Assembly: GCA_964564865.1 (NCBI GenBank)
Contig: CAZMDA010000006.1
Location: 1 to 64,000 of the forward strand
DNA: 64,000 bases
Direction of reading: 5' to 3'
Origin: RBG-16-66-20 sp964564865
Lineage (GTDB): Bacteria; Pseudomonadota; Gammaproteobacteria; Burkholderiales; SG8-39
Under the pieces are notes generated by a model. That model saw nothing but the letters and a program-made list of their open reading frames with translations, was not told the DNA's origin and did no database searches. The position numbers were made by a program, and so were the translations under genes. Positions 32,140 to 40,762 of the stretch are shown here, one piece after another. Every line of letters begins with the position of its first letter. Position 1 is the first letter of the stretch.

Positions 32140-32168
32140 TTGACAAAGGCGGGCCCGCTGATGAAGAT
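32140..32168 (+). promoter_or_regulatory. Possible promoter for the methyltransferase/TRAP operon
   Basis: A perfect -35 hexamer TTGACA (32140-32145) is followed after 17 bases by GAAGAT (32163-32168), a 3/6 match to the -10 consensus, about 50 bases before ATG 32219. It lies in the gap between the divergent ferritin-like and 97-residue-protein genes. Confidence 0.4.
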
Positions 32169-32218
32169 TGATCGATCGCCCATATCGATGCGCGCCGCTC
32201 CCGGAATCCATCGCATCC

Positions 32219-32512
32219 ATGCATAGCACTGACCCGGTCGTCGGCCCCGGCGCCGAGCAGACGTTCTTCGCCGACCCGGCGATCGACCGGCTGCTGAACA
32301 TGGTGTTCTCGCTCGCGGCGGAAGTGCACGTGCTGCGCGATCGGCTGGCGCTGCTGGAATCCGCGCTCGCGCAGCGCGGCCTGGTGGACCCGGCCGGCCT
32401 GGACGCCCTCGTCCCCGAGGGCGGGCTCGAAGAGCGCCTGGCGGCGCAGCGCGCCGCGCTGGTGCGGCACCTGCTCGAGGGCCTGCCCGGGCGCCTCGCC
32501 TCCAAGCCCTGA
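32219..32512 (+). CDS. Small helical protein of unknown function (97 residues)
   Basis: I do not recognise a family. The sequence is acidic and helix-rich: a central stretch LLNMVFSLAAEVHVLRDRLA followed by LLESALAQRG has heptad-like leucines, suggesting a short coiled coil or a small subunit that binds a partner. ATG 32219 is preferred over an in-frame ATG at 32168 because the latter would overlap the divergent promoter region. It is followed 15 bases later by the methyltransferase gene, so it is the first gene of the operon that ends in the TRAP transporter. Confidence 0.55.
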   Translation: MHSTDPVVGPGAEQTFFADPAIDRLLNMVFSLAAEVHVLRDRLALLESALAQRGLVDPAGLDALVPEGGLEERLAAQRAALVRHLLEGLPGRLASKP

Positions 32513-32527
32513 GTCGTTGCTGATCCC

Positions 32528-33640
32528 ATGGCCGCCCTGACCCTGTTCCGCAGCCGCGAGGCCAACGCGTTCCACGAGTTCATCATGGAGGCCCGCACCT
32601 GGTGGGCGGTGGAGCTGTTCCCGCAGTTGCGCGAGGAGTACGAGGTGCGCAAGCGCCTGGCCGAGCAGGAAGGCCGCCAGGTGCGGACGGCGGAAGACGT
32701 GGCGCTGCTGTTCGCGCGCAGCACGGCCTACCAGTACTTCTGCTGGCTGGAGCGCCACGTGCAGAAGTCCAAGTACTCGTCCTCGCGCTGGGGGCTGGTG
32801 GCCCAGCTGGCGCAGGAATCCGACCGCGCTGCCGAGCGCCTGGCCGCGGCGGCGAAGGCGCGGCTGGAGCTGCAGGACGGGTTCCAGGCGCCGGACTACT
32901 ACGTCGCGCACGACATCCACCAGCATCCCGGCAACCTGCACTCGGATCCGCTCGCCGGGCTGGTGTACGAAGCGAGCGCGCTGTCCATCCACCCGGCGAC
33001 GCGGCGCAACGAGTTGCACGAGCGCTTCGTGGACGTGGTCCGGCGCGAGCGCGCCGGTCTGCGCAAGGTGCTCGACATGGGCTGCGGCTTCGGCAAGAGC
33101 GCGCTGCCCCTGGCGCGCGCCTTCCCGCAGGCCGAAGTGGTAGGCGTGGACGTGTCCGCGCCGTGCCTGAAGCTCGCCGCGGCCGATGCGGCGGCGGCGA
33201 AGGTGCCGAACATCCGCTTCCGCCAGGCCGACGCGCGCCACACCGGGCTGGAACCCGGCAGCTTCGACCTGGTCACCTCGACCATGCTGCTGCACGAGCT
33301 GCCCGGGCAGGCGGTGGAGGAGACGCTGGCGGAGACCAGCCGGCTGCTGGCGCCGGGCGGGGTCTCGATCCACCTCGATTTCCGCGTCGACGACCCGTTC
33401 TGGCAGTTCATCATGTATGGTCATGGCGTGCGCAACAACGAACCGTTCCTCGAGCCCCTGATGCGCATGGACCTCGCCGAGGCCTACCGCAAGGCGGGCT
33501 TCGACGAGGTGCGCATCGAGCCCTTCGCCGAGCGCGAGGGCGCCACCGACCCGTCCAACCCGTTCTGGCGCTTCCCGTGGGCGGCCATCATCGCCCGCAA
33601 GCCCGATCGTCGCACTGCCAACCCTGGAGATCCGCAATGA
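32528..33640 (+). CDS. SAM-dependent methyltransferase with an N-terminal helical domain
   Basis: A 370-residue protein. The C-terminal two thirds form a class I methyltransferase: motif I KVLDMGCGFGKSALPLARAF, acidic loop VVGVDVSAPCLKLAA, FRQADARHTGLEPGSFDLVT, STMLLHELPGQAVEE and LLAPGGVSIHLDFRVDD. The first 160 residues are an unfamiliar helical domain with many aromatic residues (EFIMEARTWWAVELFPQLRE, STAYQYFCWLERHVQKSKYS). The extra domain may bind the substrate or a partner such as the small protein upstream. Its stop overlaps the DctP start as ATGA. Confidence 0.8.
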   Translation: MAALTLFRSREANAFHEFIMEARTWWAVELFPQLREEYEVRKRLAEQEGRQVRTAEDVALLFARSTAYQYFCWLERHVQKSKYSSSRWGLVAQLAQESDRAAERLAAAAKARLELQDGFQAPDYYVAHDIHQHPGNLHSDPLAGLVYEASALSIHPATRRNELHERFVDVVRRERAGLRKVLDMGCGFGKSALPLARAFPQAEVVGVDVSAPCLKLAAADAAAAKVPNIRFRQADARHTGLEPGSFDLVTSTMLLHELPGQAVEETLAETSRLLAPGGVSIHLDFRVDDPFWQFIMYGHGVRNNEPFLEPLMRMDLAEAYRKAGFDEVRIEPFAEREGATDPSNPFWRFPWAAIIARKPDRRTANPGDPQ

Positions 33641-34605
33641 AGAGAACGCTGCTATTCGCCGCCCTGGCGCTGCCGCTGGCCGCCGCGGCACAGACCAAGT
33701 GGGACCTCGCCACGGCCTACGCCGACACCGAGTTCCAGACCCGCAACGTGCGCATGTTCGCCGACGACGTGAAGAAGCTCTCGGGGGGCAAGCTGGACAT
33801 CACGGTGCACAGCGCGGGCTCGCTGATCAAGAACCCGGAGCTCAAGCGCTCGGTGCAGACCGGGCTGGTGCCGATGGTGGAGTTCTTCATCTCCAACTTC
33901 GGCGGCGAGAACCCGATGTTCGAGATCGACGCCATTCCCTACCTCGCGGTCAACTACCGGGAAGTGCGCGCCCTGTGGGAGGCGACGCGCCAGCCGATCA
34001 CCGAGGGCTTCGCCAAGCAGGGCATCCGGCTGCTGTACTCGGTGCCCTGGCCGACGCAGGCCTTCTACACCAAGGAGCCGGTGAAGAGCATCGCCGACCT
34101 GAAGGGCAAGAAGATGCGCACCTACAACGCGCAGACCGCGCGCCTGGCGACGCTGCTCGGGGTGGTACCGACCACGGTGCAGGCCACCGAGATCCCGCAG
34201 GCCTTCTCCACCGGAATCATCGACCTGATGTACACCGCCGGGCAGACCGGCGTCTCGACGCGCGCCTGGGAGTACACCAAGTACTACTACGACACCGGCG
34301 CCTGGGCGCCGAAGAACGGCGTGTTCGTCAACGAGGGCGCGTTCCGGAAGCTGCCGGCCGACGTGCAGAAGGCGATGACCGACGCGGCGAAGACCGCCGA
34401 GGAGCGCGGCTGGAAGCTGTCCGAGGAGCAGAACACCGAGGCGCCGAAGGTGCTGGCGAAGAACGGCATGGTGCTGGCGCCGCTCTCCCCGGCGTTCACC
34501 GCGGAGCTGCGCAAGATCGGGGAGACCATGCTGAATGAGTGGCTGGCCAAGGCGGGCGAGCCCGGCCGGGCGGTCATCGCCGACTTCCGCAAGCGCATCC
34601 AGTAG
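33637..34605 (+). CDS. dctP: TRAP transporter solute-binding protein (DctP family)
   Basis: A 322-residue periplasmic receptor with a Sec signal (MKRTLLFAALALPLAAAAQ). The DctP pattern is clear: KWDLATAYADTEFQTRNVRM, LSGGKLDITVHSAGSLIKNP, FEIDAIPYL, SIADLKGKKMRTYNA with the conserved carboxylate-binding Arg, and ATEIPQAFSTGIIDLMYTAG. It is coupled to the methyltransferase gene (ATGA) and followed by both TRAP membrane subunits. The ligand is unknown, probably an organic acid. Confidence 0.93.
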   Translation: MKRTLLFAALALPLAAAAQTKWDLATAYADTEFQTRNVRMFADDVKKLSGGKLDITVHSAGSLIKNPELKRSVQTGLVPMVEFFISNFGGENPMFEIDAIPYLAVNYREVRALWEATRQPITEGFAKQGIRLLYSVPWPTQAFYTKEPVKSIADLKGKKMRTYNAQTARLATLLGVVPTTVQATEIPQAFSTGIIDLMYTAGQTGVSTRAWEYTKYYYDTGAWAPKNGVFVNEGAFRKLPADVQKAMTDAAKTAEERGWKLSEEQNTEAPKVLAKNGMVLAPLSPAFTAELRKIGETMLNEWLAKAGEPGRAVIADFRKRIQ

Positions 34606-34635
34606 CTTGAGCGCGCGGCACCGGGCGCCCGTGCC

Positions 34636-35151
34636 GTGAGGCGGGCGCTCGATTTCCTGTACGCGGCGAGCGCGGTGCTCGCCGCGTTCTTCATGGTCGT
34701 CATGACCGCGCTGGTCGTGGTGCAGATCTTCGCGCGCCTCGCCGGCACCCAGGTGCCCTCGGCGGACGATTTCGCCCGCCTCGCCATGGCGGCGAGCGCC
34801 TTCCTCGGGCTCGCCTTCGCGCTGCGCACCGGGGCCCACATCCGCGTCACCCTGGTCCTGGAGCGCGTGCCGCCCGGCGCGCGGCGCGTCCTGGACATCC
34901 TGTGCCTCGTGCTCGCCACCGGCGTCTCGGCCTGGTTCGCGTGGAGCACCGGGGACACCACCATCGATTCCTGGCGCTTCAACGAGACCACCATCGGCCA
35001 GGTTCCGATCCCGAAGTGGATCCCGCTCGCCGGCATGACCCTGGGCCTCGCGCTGGTGGCGGTGGCGTTCCTCGAGGACCTGGTGGACGAGTTGGCCGGC
35101 CGGCCGCCGTCGTACCTGCGGCCTTCCGAGTTCCACAACACCGAAGGCTGA
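34636..35151 (+). CDS. dctQ: TRAP transporter small permease (DctQ)
   Basis: A 171-residue membrane protein starting at GTG 34636. Four transmembrane segments are visible (ASAVLAAFFMVVMTALVVVQ, MAASAFLGLAFALR, ILCLVLATGVSAWFAW, LAGMTLGLALVAVAFLEDL). The family motif VQIFARLAGTQVPSADDFAR follows the first helix. It docks to the large permease encoded 3 bases downstream. Confidence 0.92.
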   Translation: MRRALDFLYAASAVLAAFFMVVMTALVVVQIFARLAGTQVPSADDFARLAMAASAFLGLAFALRTGAHIRVTLVLERVPPGARRVLDILCLVLATGVSAWFAWSTGDTTIDSWRFNETTIGQVPIPKWIPLAGMTLGLALVAVAFLEDLVDELAGRPPSYLRPSEFHNTEG

Positions 35152-35154
35152 GCC

Positions 35155-36465
35155 GTGAACATCGCCGAGATCAGCCTGTTCCTGTCGCTGCTGCTGCTGG
35201 TGTTCCTGGCCGGCGGCCTCTGGATCGCCATCGCCATGATCCTGGTGGGCGTGGTGGCCGTGGCAGCCTTCACCAACACCAATGCCGGCGCGCTGCTCGC
35301 CACCACCGTCTTTGGCGGCAGCACGGACTGGGCGCTGACCGCGTTGCCCCTGTTCATCTGGATGGGGGAGATCCTGTTCCGCACCCGGCTCGCCGACCAG
35401 ATGTTCGCGGGCCTGGCGCCCTGGATGCGGCGGCTGCCCGGGGGGCTCGCCCACACCAACGTGATGGCCTGCGGCATCTTCGCCGCGGTGTCCGGCTCCT
35501 CCACCGCCACCACCGCGACCATCGGGCGGATCACCGTCACCGAGCTGACCAGGCGCGGCTACGACGACCGGGTGGTGCTGGGCTCGCTCGCCGGCTCGGG
35601 GACCCTCGGCATCCTGATTCCGCCCTCGATCATCATGATCGTCTACGGCGTCGCGGCCGACGTGCCGATCACGCACCTGTTCATCGCCGGCGTGCTGCCG
35701 GGAATGCTGCTGATGGCGCTGTTCTCGGGCTGGATCATGACCGACTCCCTGGTCCACCCGGGCCGTTTCCCGGCGGCGGAGCAGGCGGCGACGCTGGCCG
35801 AGAAGCTGCGCGCCTCGCGCGGCCTGATCCCGGTGGTGCTGCTCATCGTGGGCGTCATCGGCTCGATCTACTTCGGCATCGCCACCGCCACCGAGGCCGC
35901 GGCGGTCGGCGTCATGGGCGCGTTCGCGATCGCCTGGTGGAGCGGGACGCTCAGCTGGGCCACGTTCCGCGCCAGCGTCTACGCCGCGGTGCGCACCAAC
36001 TGCATGATCTTCTTCATCCTCGCCGGGTCCATGTTCCTCACCGGGGCGATGGGCTTCACCGGGGTGCCGCGCCACCTCGCCTCGATGGTCGGCGCGCAGG
36101 GCTTCTCGCCCGGCGAGGTGCTGCTGGTGCTGACGCTGCTGATGATCGTGATGGGCTGCTTCATCGACGGCATCTCGGTGGTGGTGCTCACCACCTCGGT
36201 GCTGATGCCGGTGATCGAGGCCGCGGGGATCAACCCGCTGTGGTTCGGCATCTACATGATCTTCGTCGTCGAGATGGGCCTGGTGACGCCGCCGGTGGGC
36301 TTCAACCTGTTCGTCATCCAGGGGCTCACCAAGCGCGACCTGCCCTACATCGCCCTGGCGGCGCTGCCGTACTTCTTCATGATGTGCGTGGCGGTGGCGC
36401 TGATCTGGTACTTCCCGCAGATCGTCACCTGGCTGCCGGCGCAGATGACCACGGCCGGGCGCTAG
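35155..36465 (+). CDS. dctM: TRAP transporter large permease (DctM)
   Basis: A 436-residue sodium-coupled permease starting at GTG 35155, with 11 or more hydrophobic helices. Characteristic loops are ALPLFIWMGEILFRTRLADQ, MACGIFAAVSGSSTATTATI, GSLAGSGTLGILIPPSIIMI, MGCFIDGISVVVLTTSVLMP and VEMGLVTPPVGFNLFVIQGL. It completes the transporter. Its 3' end overlaps the epimerase stop on the other strand by 4 bases. Confidence 0.94.
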   Translation: MNIAEISLFLSLLLLVFLAGGLWIAIAMILVGVVAVAAFTNTNAGALLATTVFGGSTDWALTALPLFIWMGEILFRTRLADQMFAGLAPWMRRLPGGLAHTNVMACGIFAAVSGSSTATTATIGRITVTELTRRGYDDRVVLGSLAGSGTLGILIPPSIIMIVYGVAADVPITHLFIAGVLPGMLLMALFSGWIMTDSLVHPGRFPAAEQAATLAEKLRASRGLIPVVLLIVGVIGSIYFGIATATEAAAVGVMGAFAIAWWSGTLSWATFRASVYAAVRTNCMIFFILAGSMFLTGAMGFTGVPRHLASMVGAQGFSPGEVLLVLTLLMIVMGCFIDGISVVVLTTSVLMPVIEAAGINPLWFGIYMIFVVEMGLVTPPVGFNLFVIQGLTKRDLPYIALAALPYFFMMCVAVALIWYFPQIVTWLPAQMTTAGR

Positions 36466-37400
36466 TCGAGCGCCAGCCAGCGGGCGTAGGCAGCACAGGC
36501 GCCTTCGGGCGCGTGGGCCGGCGTCCAGCCCAGCACTTCCTTGATGCGTGAGGGCGGCAGCGCCCGTCGTGGCCGGTCGATCGGCCCGCCGTAGGCCAGG
36601 TTGGACTCCTCGCCGTCCTTCGCGTAGCGCCATTTCAGCCCGGGCAAGGCCCGAGCCATGATCTCCAGCGGCCAAGTCCGGTCCATGGAAACGTTCATGG
36701 CGGTGGGCGGCACCGCGCGCGCCTCCAGCATCGCGACGAAAGCGTCGGCCGCATCCGGCGCATAGACCCAATCGCGCTCCGCGCCGCGCGCGAGCACCGC
36801 TTCCTTGCCCGCGCGCGCGAACCCCGCCATCTGCAGGTGCGGGCTCAACGTGTCGCGCAGCCCGGTGTCGCGCTCCCAGGGGCCGAAAACCGCGTTGATG
36901 CGGCCGGCGCAGGCCTGCAGGCCCAGCGCGGGCGCGAGGCGCAGTACCGCGGCCTCGGCCGCGACCTTGGTGATGCCGTAGAGGTTGAGCGGCCGCAGCG
37001 GCGCGTCTTCCGAAACCGGGCCGCCCTCGCCGAAGGCGGTCTCGCCATAGACCGCCGAGGAGCTGGGATAGACGAAGCGGCGCACGCCGGCGCACGCCGC
37101 GGCCTCCAGCGCGCGCACCGTCGCCAGCAGGTTCACCTCGACGATGCGGCTCGCCTCCCGCTTCTCGCGCTCGGCGCCGGCGGTGATCGCCGCGCCGTGC
37201 CAGACCGCCTCGATGCGGTGCGCCCGCATCAGGCGCTCGAGCAGCGCGGTGTCGGTGGTGTCGCCGCGGATCTCGATCGTGCGGCCCGGTCCCGGATAGG
37301 CGTCCAGCGACAGCGCGACCACCTCATGGCCACGCGCGAGCAACGCCTCCACCAGATTGACGCCGACGAATCCGCTGGCGCCGGTCACCAGGACCTTCAC
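36462..37400 (-). CDS. NAD-dependent epimerase/dehydratase family protein
   Basis: A 312-residue extended short-chain dehydrogenase. GTG 37400 gives the canonical VKVLVTGASGFVGVNLVEAL. The active site has FVYPSSSAVYGE (Ser) and LNLYGITKVAAEAAVLR (YxxxK), and the end shows SRIKEVLGWTPAH, as in UDP-sugar epimerases and related enzymes. It is the last gene of the minus-strand operon from LysR and starts 1 base after the reductase stop. In catabolic operons such proteins often act on sugar acids or other non-nucleotide substrates. Confidence 0.87.
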   Translation of the reverse strand: MKVLVTGASGFVGVNLVEALLARGHEVVALSLDAYPGPGRTIEIRGDTTDTALLERLMRAHRIEAVWHGAAITAGAEREKREASRIVEVNLLATVRALEAAACAGVRRFVYPSSSAVYGETAFGEGGPVSEDAPLRPLNLYGITKVAAEAAVLRLAPALGLQACAGRINAVFGPWERDTGLRDTLSPHLQMAGFARAGKEAVLARGAERDWVYAPDAADAFVAMLEARAVPPTAMNVSMDRTWPLEIMARALPGLKWRYAKDGEESNLAYGGPIDRPRRALPPSRIKEVLGWTPAHAPEGACAAYARWLALD

Positions 37401-37401
37401 G

Positions 37402-39369
37402 TCAGATCGCCCGCGCCGCGGCGTGGCCCTCGTACACCGCCTCCAGCGCGGTGCGCGGCGCAAGGCAGTCGCCGACGGCCTGCACCCTCAGCCCGGCCGA
37501 GATCAGCAGCCCGTAGAGCCCGTCGTCCGCGGCGTTGTACTGCGCGACGACCAGCTGGTCGAAGCCGGGCAGCTTTTCCAGCTCGCCGGTGGAGGTGTCC
37601 TCGACCGTCAGCACGCCGTCCACGAAGCCCTTCACCGCGCGCAGCGGCGCGATGCGCACTTTCTTCTCGCGCAGGCGCTTGCGGGTGGCGAGGTTGCTGT
37701 AGATCGTGGTGCGCCAGGCGAAGCCGGCGACGGGCGTGAAGACGGTGACCGCGAGGCCCAGGTCCGCGAGGTGCTCGATGACGCCGAGCGCGGCGAACTC
37801 CCCGGTGAGGTCGTGGAACGCGACGCGGCTGCCGCGCTTGCCGGGCTGCTCCAGGATCTCCTCGACGGTGAGCGCGTGGCCCCCCAGCGGCAGGGCGAAG
37901 CGCTGCGGCCTGGAGCCGGCGGCGAGCAGCACCCGGTCCGGCGCCATGGCGCGGATGGCCGCGGCATCGGCGGCGACCCCCAGGCGCATCTCCACGCCGG
38001 CCCGCGTGGCGCGCGCCAGTTGCTGCGCCAGCAGCCCGAGCAGGTCCCTGCGCGCCGGCATGTACCGCACCCAGCGCAGCTGGCCACCCGGTTCCGCCTC
38101 CCGCTCGATGAGGGTGACGCGGTGGCCGCGTTCGGCGGCAGTGGCGGCCGCTTCCAGCCCGGCGGGTCCGGCGCCGATCACCACCACGCGCTTCTTCTGC
38201 GCGGCGGGAGCGGGCAGCGGCGGCCATTCCGATTCCCGGCCCGCGGCCGGGTTGACCATGCAGGTGATGGCGAGGTTCTTCTCCAGCATCGCGGCGCAGC
38301 CCTGGTTGCAGCCGATGCAGGCGCGCACCTCGTCCTCGCGCCCGGCGAACGACTTGGCGACCAGTTCCGGGTCGGCGATGTGGCCGCGCGCGAAGCCCAC
38401 CATGTCGGCGGTGCCCGAGGCGAGGGCGGCCTCGGCCTCGGCAACGCTGCGGTACTTGCCCGCGGCGAGCACCGGGACGTCGTGGCCGGCCTCCCGCAGC
38501 ACGCGCCGGATCTCGCGCGACAGCTCGCGGAAGGGCGCGGCGTCGAAGTGCATGTCGGCGAACTGCGTCGCGAGCGAGTAGCTCATGTGGTACGCGGAAT
38601 GCGAGACATTGACGAAGTCGAGCGGCACCGCGGAGAGGATCCTGGGCAGCATGGACAGCGCGTCCGGCAGCGCGAGGCCGCCGTCGATGAACTCCGAGCC
38701 GGAGAAGCGGATACCGACGTTGGCCTGCGGGCCGACCGCGGCGCGCACCGCCTTCAGCACCGCGAGCGGGAAGCGCAGGCGGTTGTCCTCCGAACCGCCA
38801 TAGGCGTCGACGCGGGTATTGGAGGCGGGCGAGAGGAACTGCTGCAGCAGGTGGCCGTGGCCGAGGTGCACCTCGAAGCCGTCCATGCCGGCCTCGAGCA
38901 CGTTCTTCGCGGTGACCACGTGCGCCTGTATGACGGCGGCCATGTCGTCCTCGTTCATGGCGTGCGGCACCGCGGCGGTGGGGGACCAGCGCACCGGCGA
39001 GGGCCCGAAGGACACGGTGCGCTCGAAATCGCCCTCGATCTGGCGGCCGATGTGGATCACCTGCCCGAACAGCTTCGCGCCCTCGGCGTGGACGGCCTCG
39101 GCGCAGCGCGCGAACACCGGGATCGCGTCGCGGTCGTAGCCGGCCACGCCCTGCGGCCGGCCCAGGCTCTCGCGCGCCACCCGCATGGACTCGAAGATGA
39201 TGAGCGCGGCGCCGCCGCGCGCGCGGGCGCGGTGGTACTCGACGTGGCGATCCGTCGGCAGGTGCCGCTCGCCGAAGTTGGTGGTGTGGGCGGGGGAGAA
39301 CAGCCGGTTGCGCAGCGCGAGGCGCCCGATCCGGAAGGGCTGCGACGACAGGGGGTAGCGGTCGCTCAC
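37402..39369 (-). CDS. Old-yellow-enzyme-type NADH:flavin oxidoreductase (2,4-dienoyl-CoA reductase-like)
   Basis: A 655-residue three-part flavoenzyme like FadH, trimethylamine dehydrogenase and BaiC-type enoate reductases. Residues 1-350 form the FMN barrel (YPLSSQPFRIGRLALRNRLF, GFEVHLGHGHLLQQFLSP, ADMVGFARGHIADP). The 4Fe-4S site is CIGCNQGCAAMLEKN with a further Cys in AITCMVNP. The C-terminal half binds FAD and NAD(P)H (VVVIGAGPAGLEAAATAAER, then PGGQLRWV). It probably reduces an unsaturated ring or enoate in the pathway of the preceding hydantoinase-like enzyme. Confidence 0.9.
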   Translation of the reverse strand: MSDRYPLSSQPFRIGRLALRNRLFSPAHTTNFGERHLPTDRHVEYHRARARGGAALIIFESMRVARESLGRPQGVAGYDRDAIPVFARCAEAVHAEGAKLFGQVIHIGRQIEGDFERTVSFGPSPVRWSPTAAVPHAMNEDDMAAVIQAHVVTAKNVLEAGMDGFEVHLGHGHLLQQFLSPASNTRVDAYGGSEDNRLRFPLAVLKAVRAAVGPQANVGIRFSGSEFIDGGLALPDALSMLPRILSAVPLDFVNVSHSAYHMSYSLATQFADMHFDAAPFRELSREIRRVLREAGHDVPVLAAGKYRSVAEAEAALASGTADMVGFARGHIADPELVAKSFAGREDEVRACIGCNQGCAAMLEKNLAITCMVNPAAGRESEWPPLPAPAAQKKRVVVIGAGPAGLEAAATAAERGHRVTLIEREAEPGGQLRWVRYMPARRDLLGLLAQQLARATRAGVEMRLGVAADAAAIRAMAPDRVLLAAGSRPQRFALPLGGHALTVEEILEQPGKRGSRVAFHDLTGEFAALGVIEHLADLGLAVTVFTPVAGFAWRTTIYSNLATRKRLREKKVRIAPLRAVKGFVDGVLTVEDTSTGELEKLPGFDQLVVAQYNAADDGLYGLLISAGLRVQAVGDCLAPRTALEAVYEGHAAARAI

Positions 39370-39373
39370 CGCG

Positions 39374-40762
39374 CTACTCGGTCCGGCCCAGGACCGGCGC
39401 CTCGCCGATGCGGCGCCAGATGAACTGGCCGTGGCCGCCGGGCCCGGTGACCTTGCCCTCCTGCATCACCGTCACGCCGCGCACGATGGTGCGCACCGGC
39501 CAGCCCTTGAACGTCCAGCCCTCGTACAGGCTGTAGTCGGCGTAGGAATCGAACTCGGCGGCGCGGACCACGCGCTCCCGGTCCAGGTCCACCAGGGCGA
39601 AATCGGCGTCCGCGCCCTTCTCGATGCGCCCCTTCACGGGGTCGAGGTGGAAGATCTTCGCCGGCCCGGTGGTGAGCAGCTGGCAGATGCGCTGCAGCGG
39701 GAGTTTCCGCTTGTGGTAGCCCTCCGAGAGCAGCACCGGCAGGATGGTCGCGGTGCCGGGGAATCCCTGGGAGGCCAGCCACAGCGGCTTGTCCTTGGTG
39801 GACTTCTTGCGCGCGACATGGTCGGAGGCCACCACGTCCGCGGTGCCGTCGGCGAGCGCCTCCCACAGCGCCTCGAGGTCGTCCCGCGTGCGGAAGGGCG
39901 GGTTGGCCTTGCCCATGCCCGCGAGGTCCGAATCCTCGGTATGCGTGAGGTAGTGCGGGCAGATCTCGAACGTGACCTCCGCATATCGCCTGCGCCAGAG
40001 CCGGATCTCGTCCACCGCGATGCGCGAGGAGATGTGCGGGAAGTAGACCCGGGCGCCGAGGCGCTCGGCGAAGTACATGGCGCGGATCGCAGGCTCGGAC
40101 TCGGTGATGGCGGGCTTCGAGGCCGCCCAGTCCTTCAGGGTGCTGCCTCCGGCCGCCTGCACCTGGCGGCGGATGCGGTTCACGATCTCGATGTTCTCGG
40201 TGTGGCACACCATGGTGGGCTTGCCCACGCGCGCCGATTCCGCGAGCAGGGCATGGAAGTACCCGTCGTCGGTGCCGTCCAGGCCCATGTAGCGGCCTTC
40301 CTCGCCCTTGAAGTTCATGAAGTACTTGAACGAGGTGACGCCGTAGTCCTTCACGTACTTGCCCAGCTCGGCGATGTGCAGCTCGTTGCAGGTGGTGAAG
40401 TGAAAGCCGTAGTCCACGTGCGCGCGCGCGGCGGCGTAGGCCTGCTCGCGCCTGTAGACGTCGGTGTAGGCCTCGTTGTTGAGGAAGTAGCCGAGGATGG
40501 TGGTGAAGCCGCCCTGCGCCGCGTAGGCGGTCTCGGAGGTGTACTCGGTGATCTTCTCGCCGAAGCCGAAGTGCACGTGGGCATCGATCAGGCCGGGGAA
40601 CACGTGCAGCCCGGTGGCCGATTGCTCCGCGATCCCGGCAGGCGCCGCGGCGCCGGGGGCGAGCAGGGCGGCGATCTTCCCGCCCTGGACCAGGATGTCC
40701 TTGCGCTCGGGTGCCCGGTCGGGGAACACCACGGTGCCCCCCCGAAGTACGAAGTCAGTCAT
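39374..40762 (-). CDS. Hydantoinase/dihydropyrimidinase-like amidohydrolase
   Basis: A 462-residue binuclear metal hydrolase that opens cyclic amides. Metal ligands of the dihydropyrimidinase family are visible: HVH in GLIDAHVHFGFGE, the carboxylated Lys in TSFKYFMNFKGEEGR, His in TMVCHTENIEI and RVYFPHISSR, and Asp in DVVASDHVARKK. The length matches D-hydantoinase. It starts inside the stop of the COG0523 GTPase gene (ATGA), so the two are co-translated. The true substrate (hydantoin, dihydropyrimidine, allantoin-like or other) cannot be told from sequence. Confidence 0.9.
   Translation of the reverse strand: MTDFVLRGGTVVFPDRAPERKDILVQGGKIAALLAPGAAAPAGIAEQSATGLHVFPGLIDAHVHFGFGEKITEYTSETAYAAQGGFTTILGYFLNNEAYTDVYRREQAYAAARAHVDYGFHFTTCNELHIAELGKYVKDYGVTSFKYFMNFKGEEGRYMGLDGTDDGYFHALLAESARVGKPTMVCHTENIEIVNRIRRQVQAAGGSTLKDWAASKPAITESEPAIRAMYFAERLGARVYFPHISSRIAVDEIRLWRRRYAEVTFEICPHYLTHTEDSDLAGMGKANPPFRTRDDLEALWEALADGTADVVASDHVARKKSTKDKPLWLASQGFPGTATILPVLLSEGYHKRKLPLQRICQLLTTGPAKIFHLDPVKGRIEKGADADFALVDLDRERVVRAAEFDSYADYSLYEGWTFKGWPVRTIVRGVTVMQEGKVTGPGGHGQFIWRRIGEAPVLGRTE

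Noticed and set aside
33652..37095. A very long open frame (over 1,100 codons) on the minus strand.
   Set aside because: It mirrors the TRAP transporter and epimerase genes. Its translation is runs of Arg, His, Gly and Glu without domains, the usual antisense shadow in GC-rich DNA.
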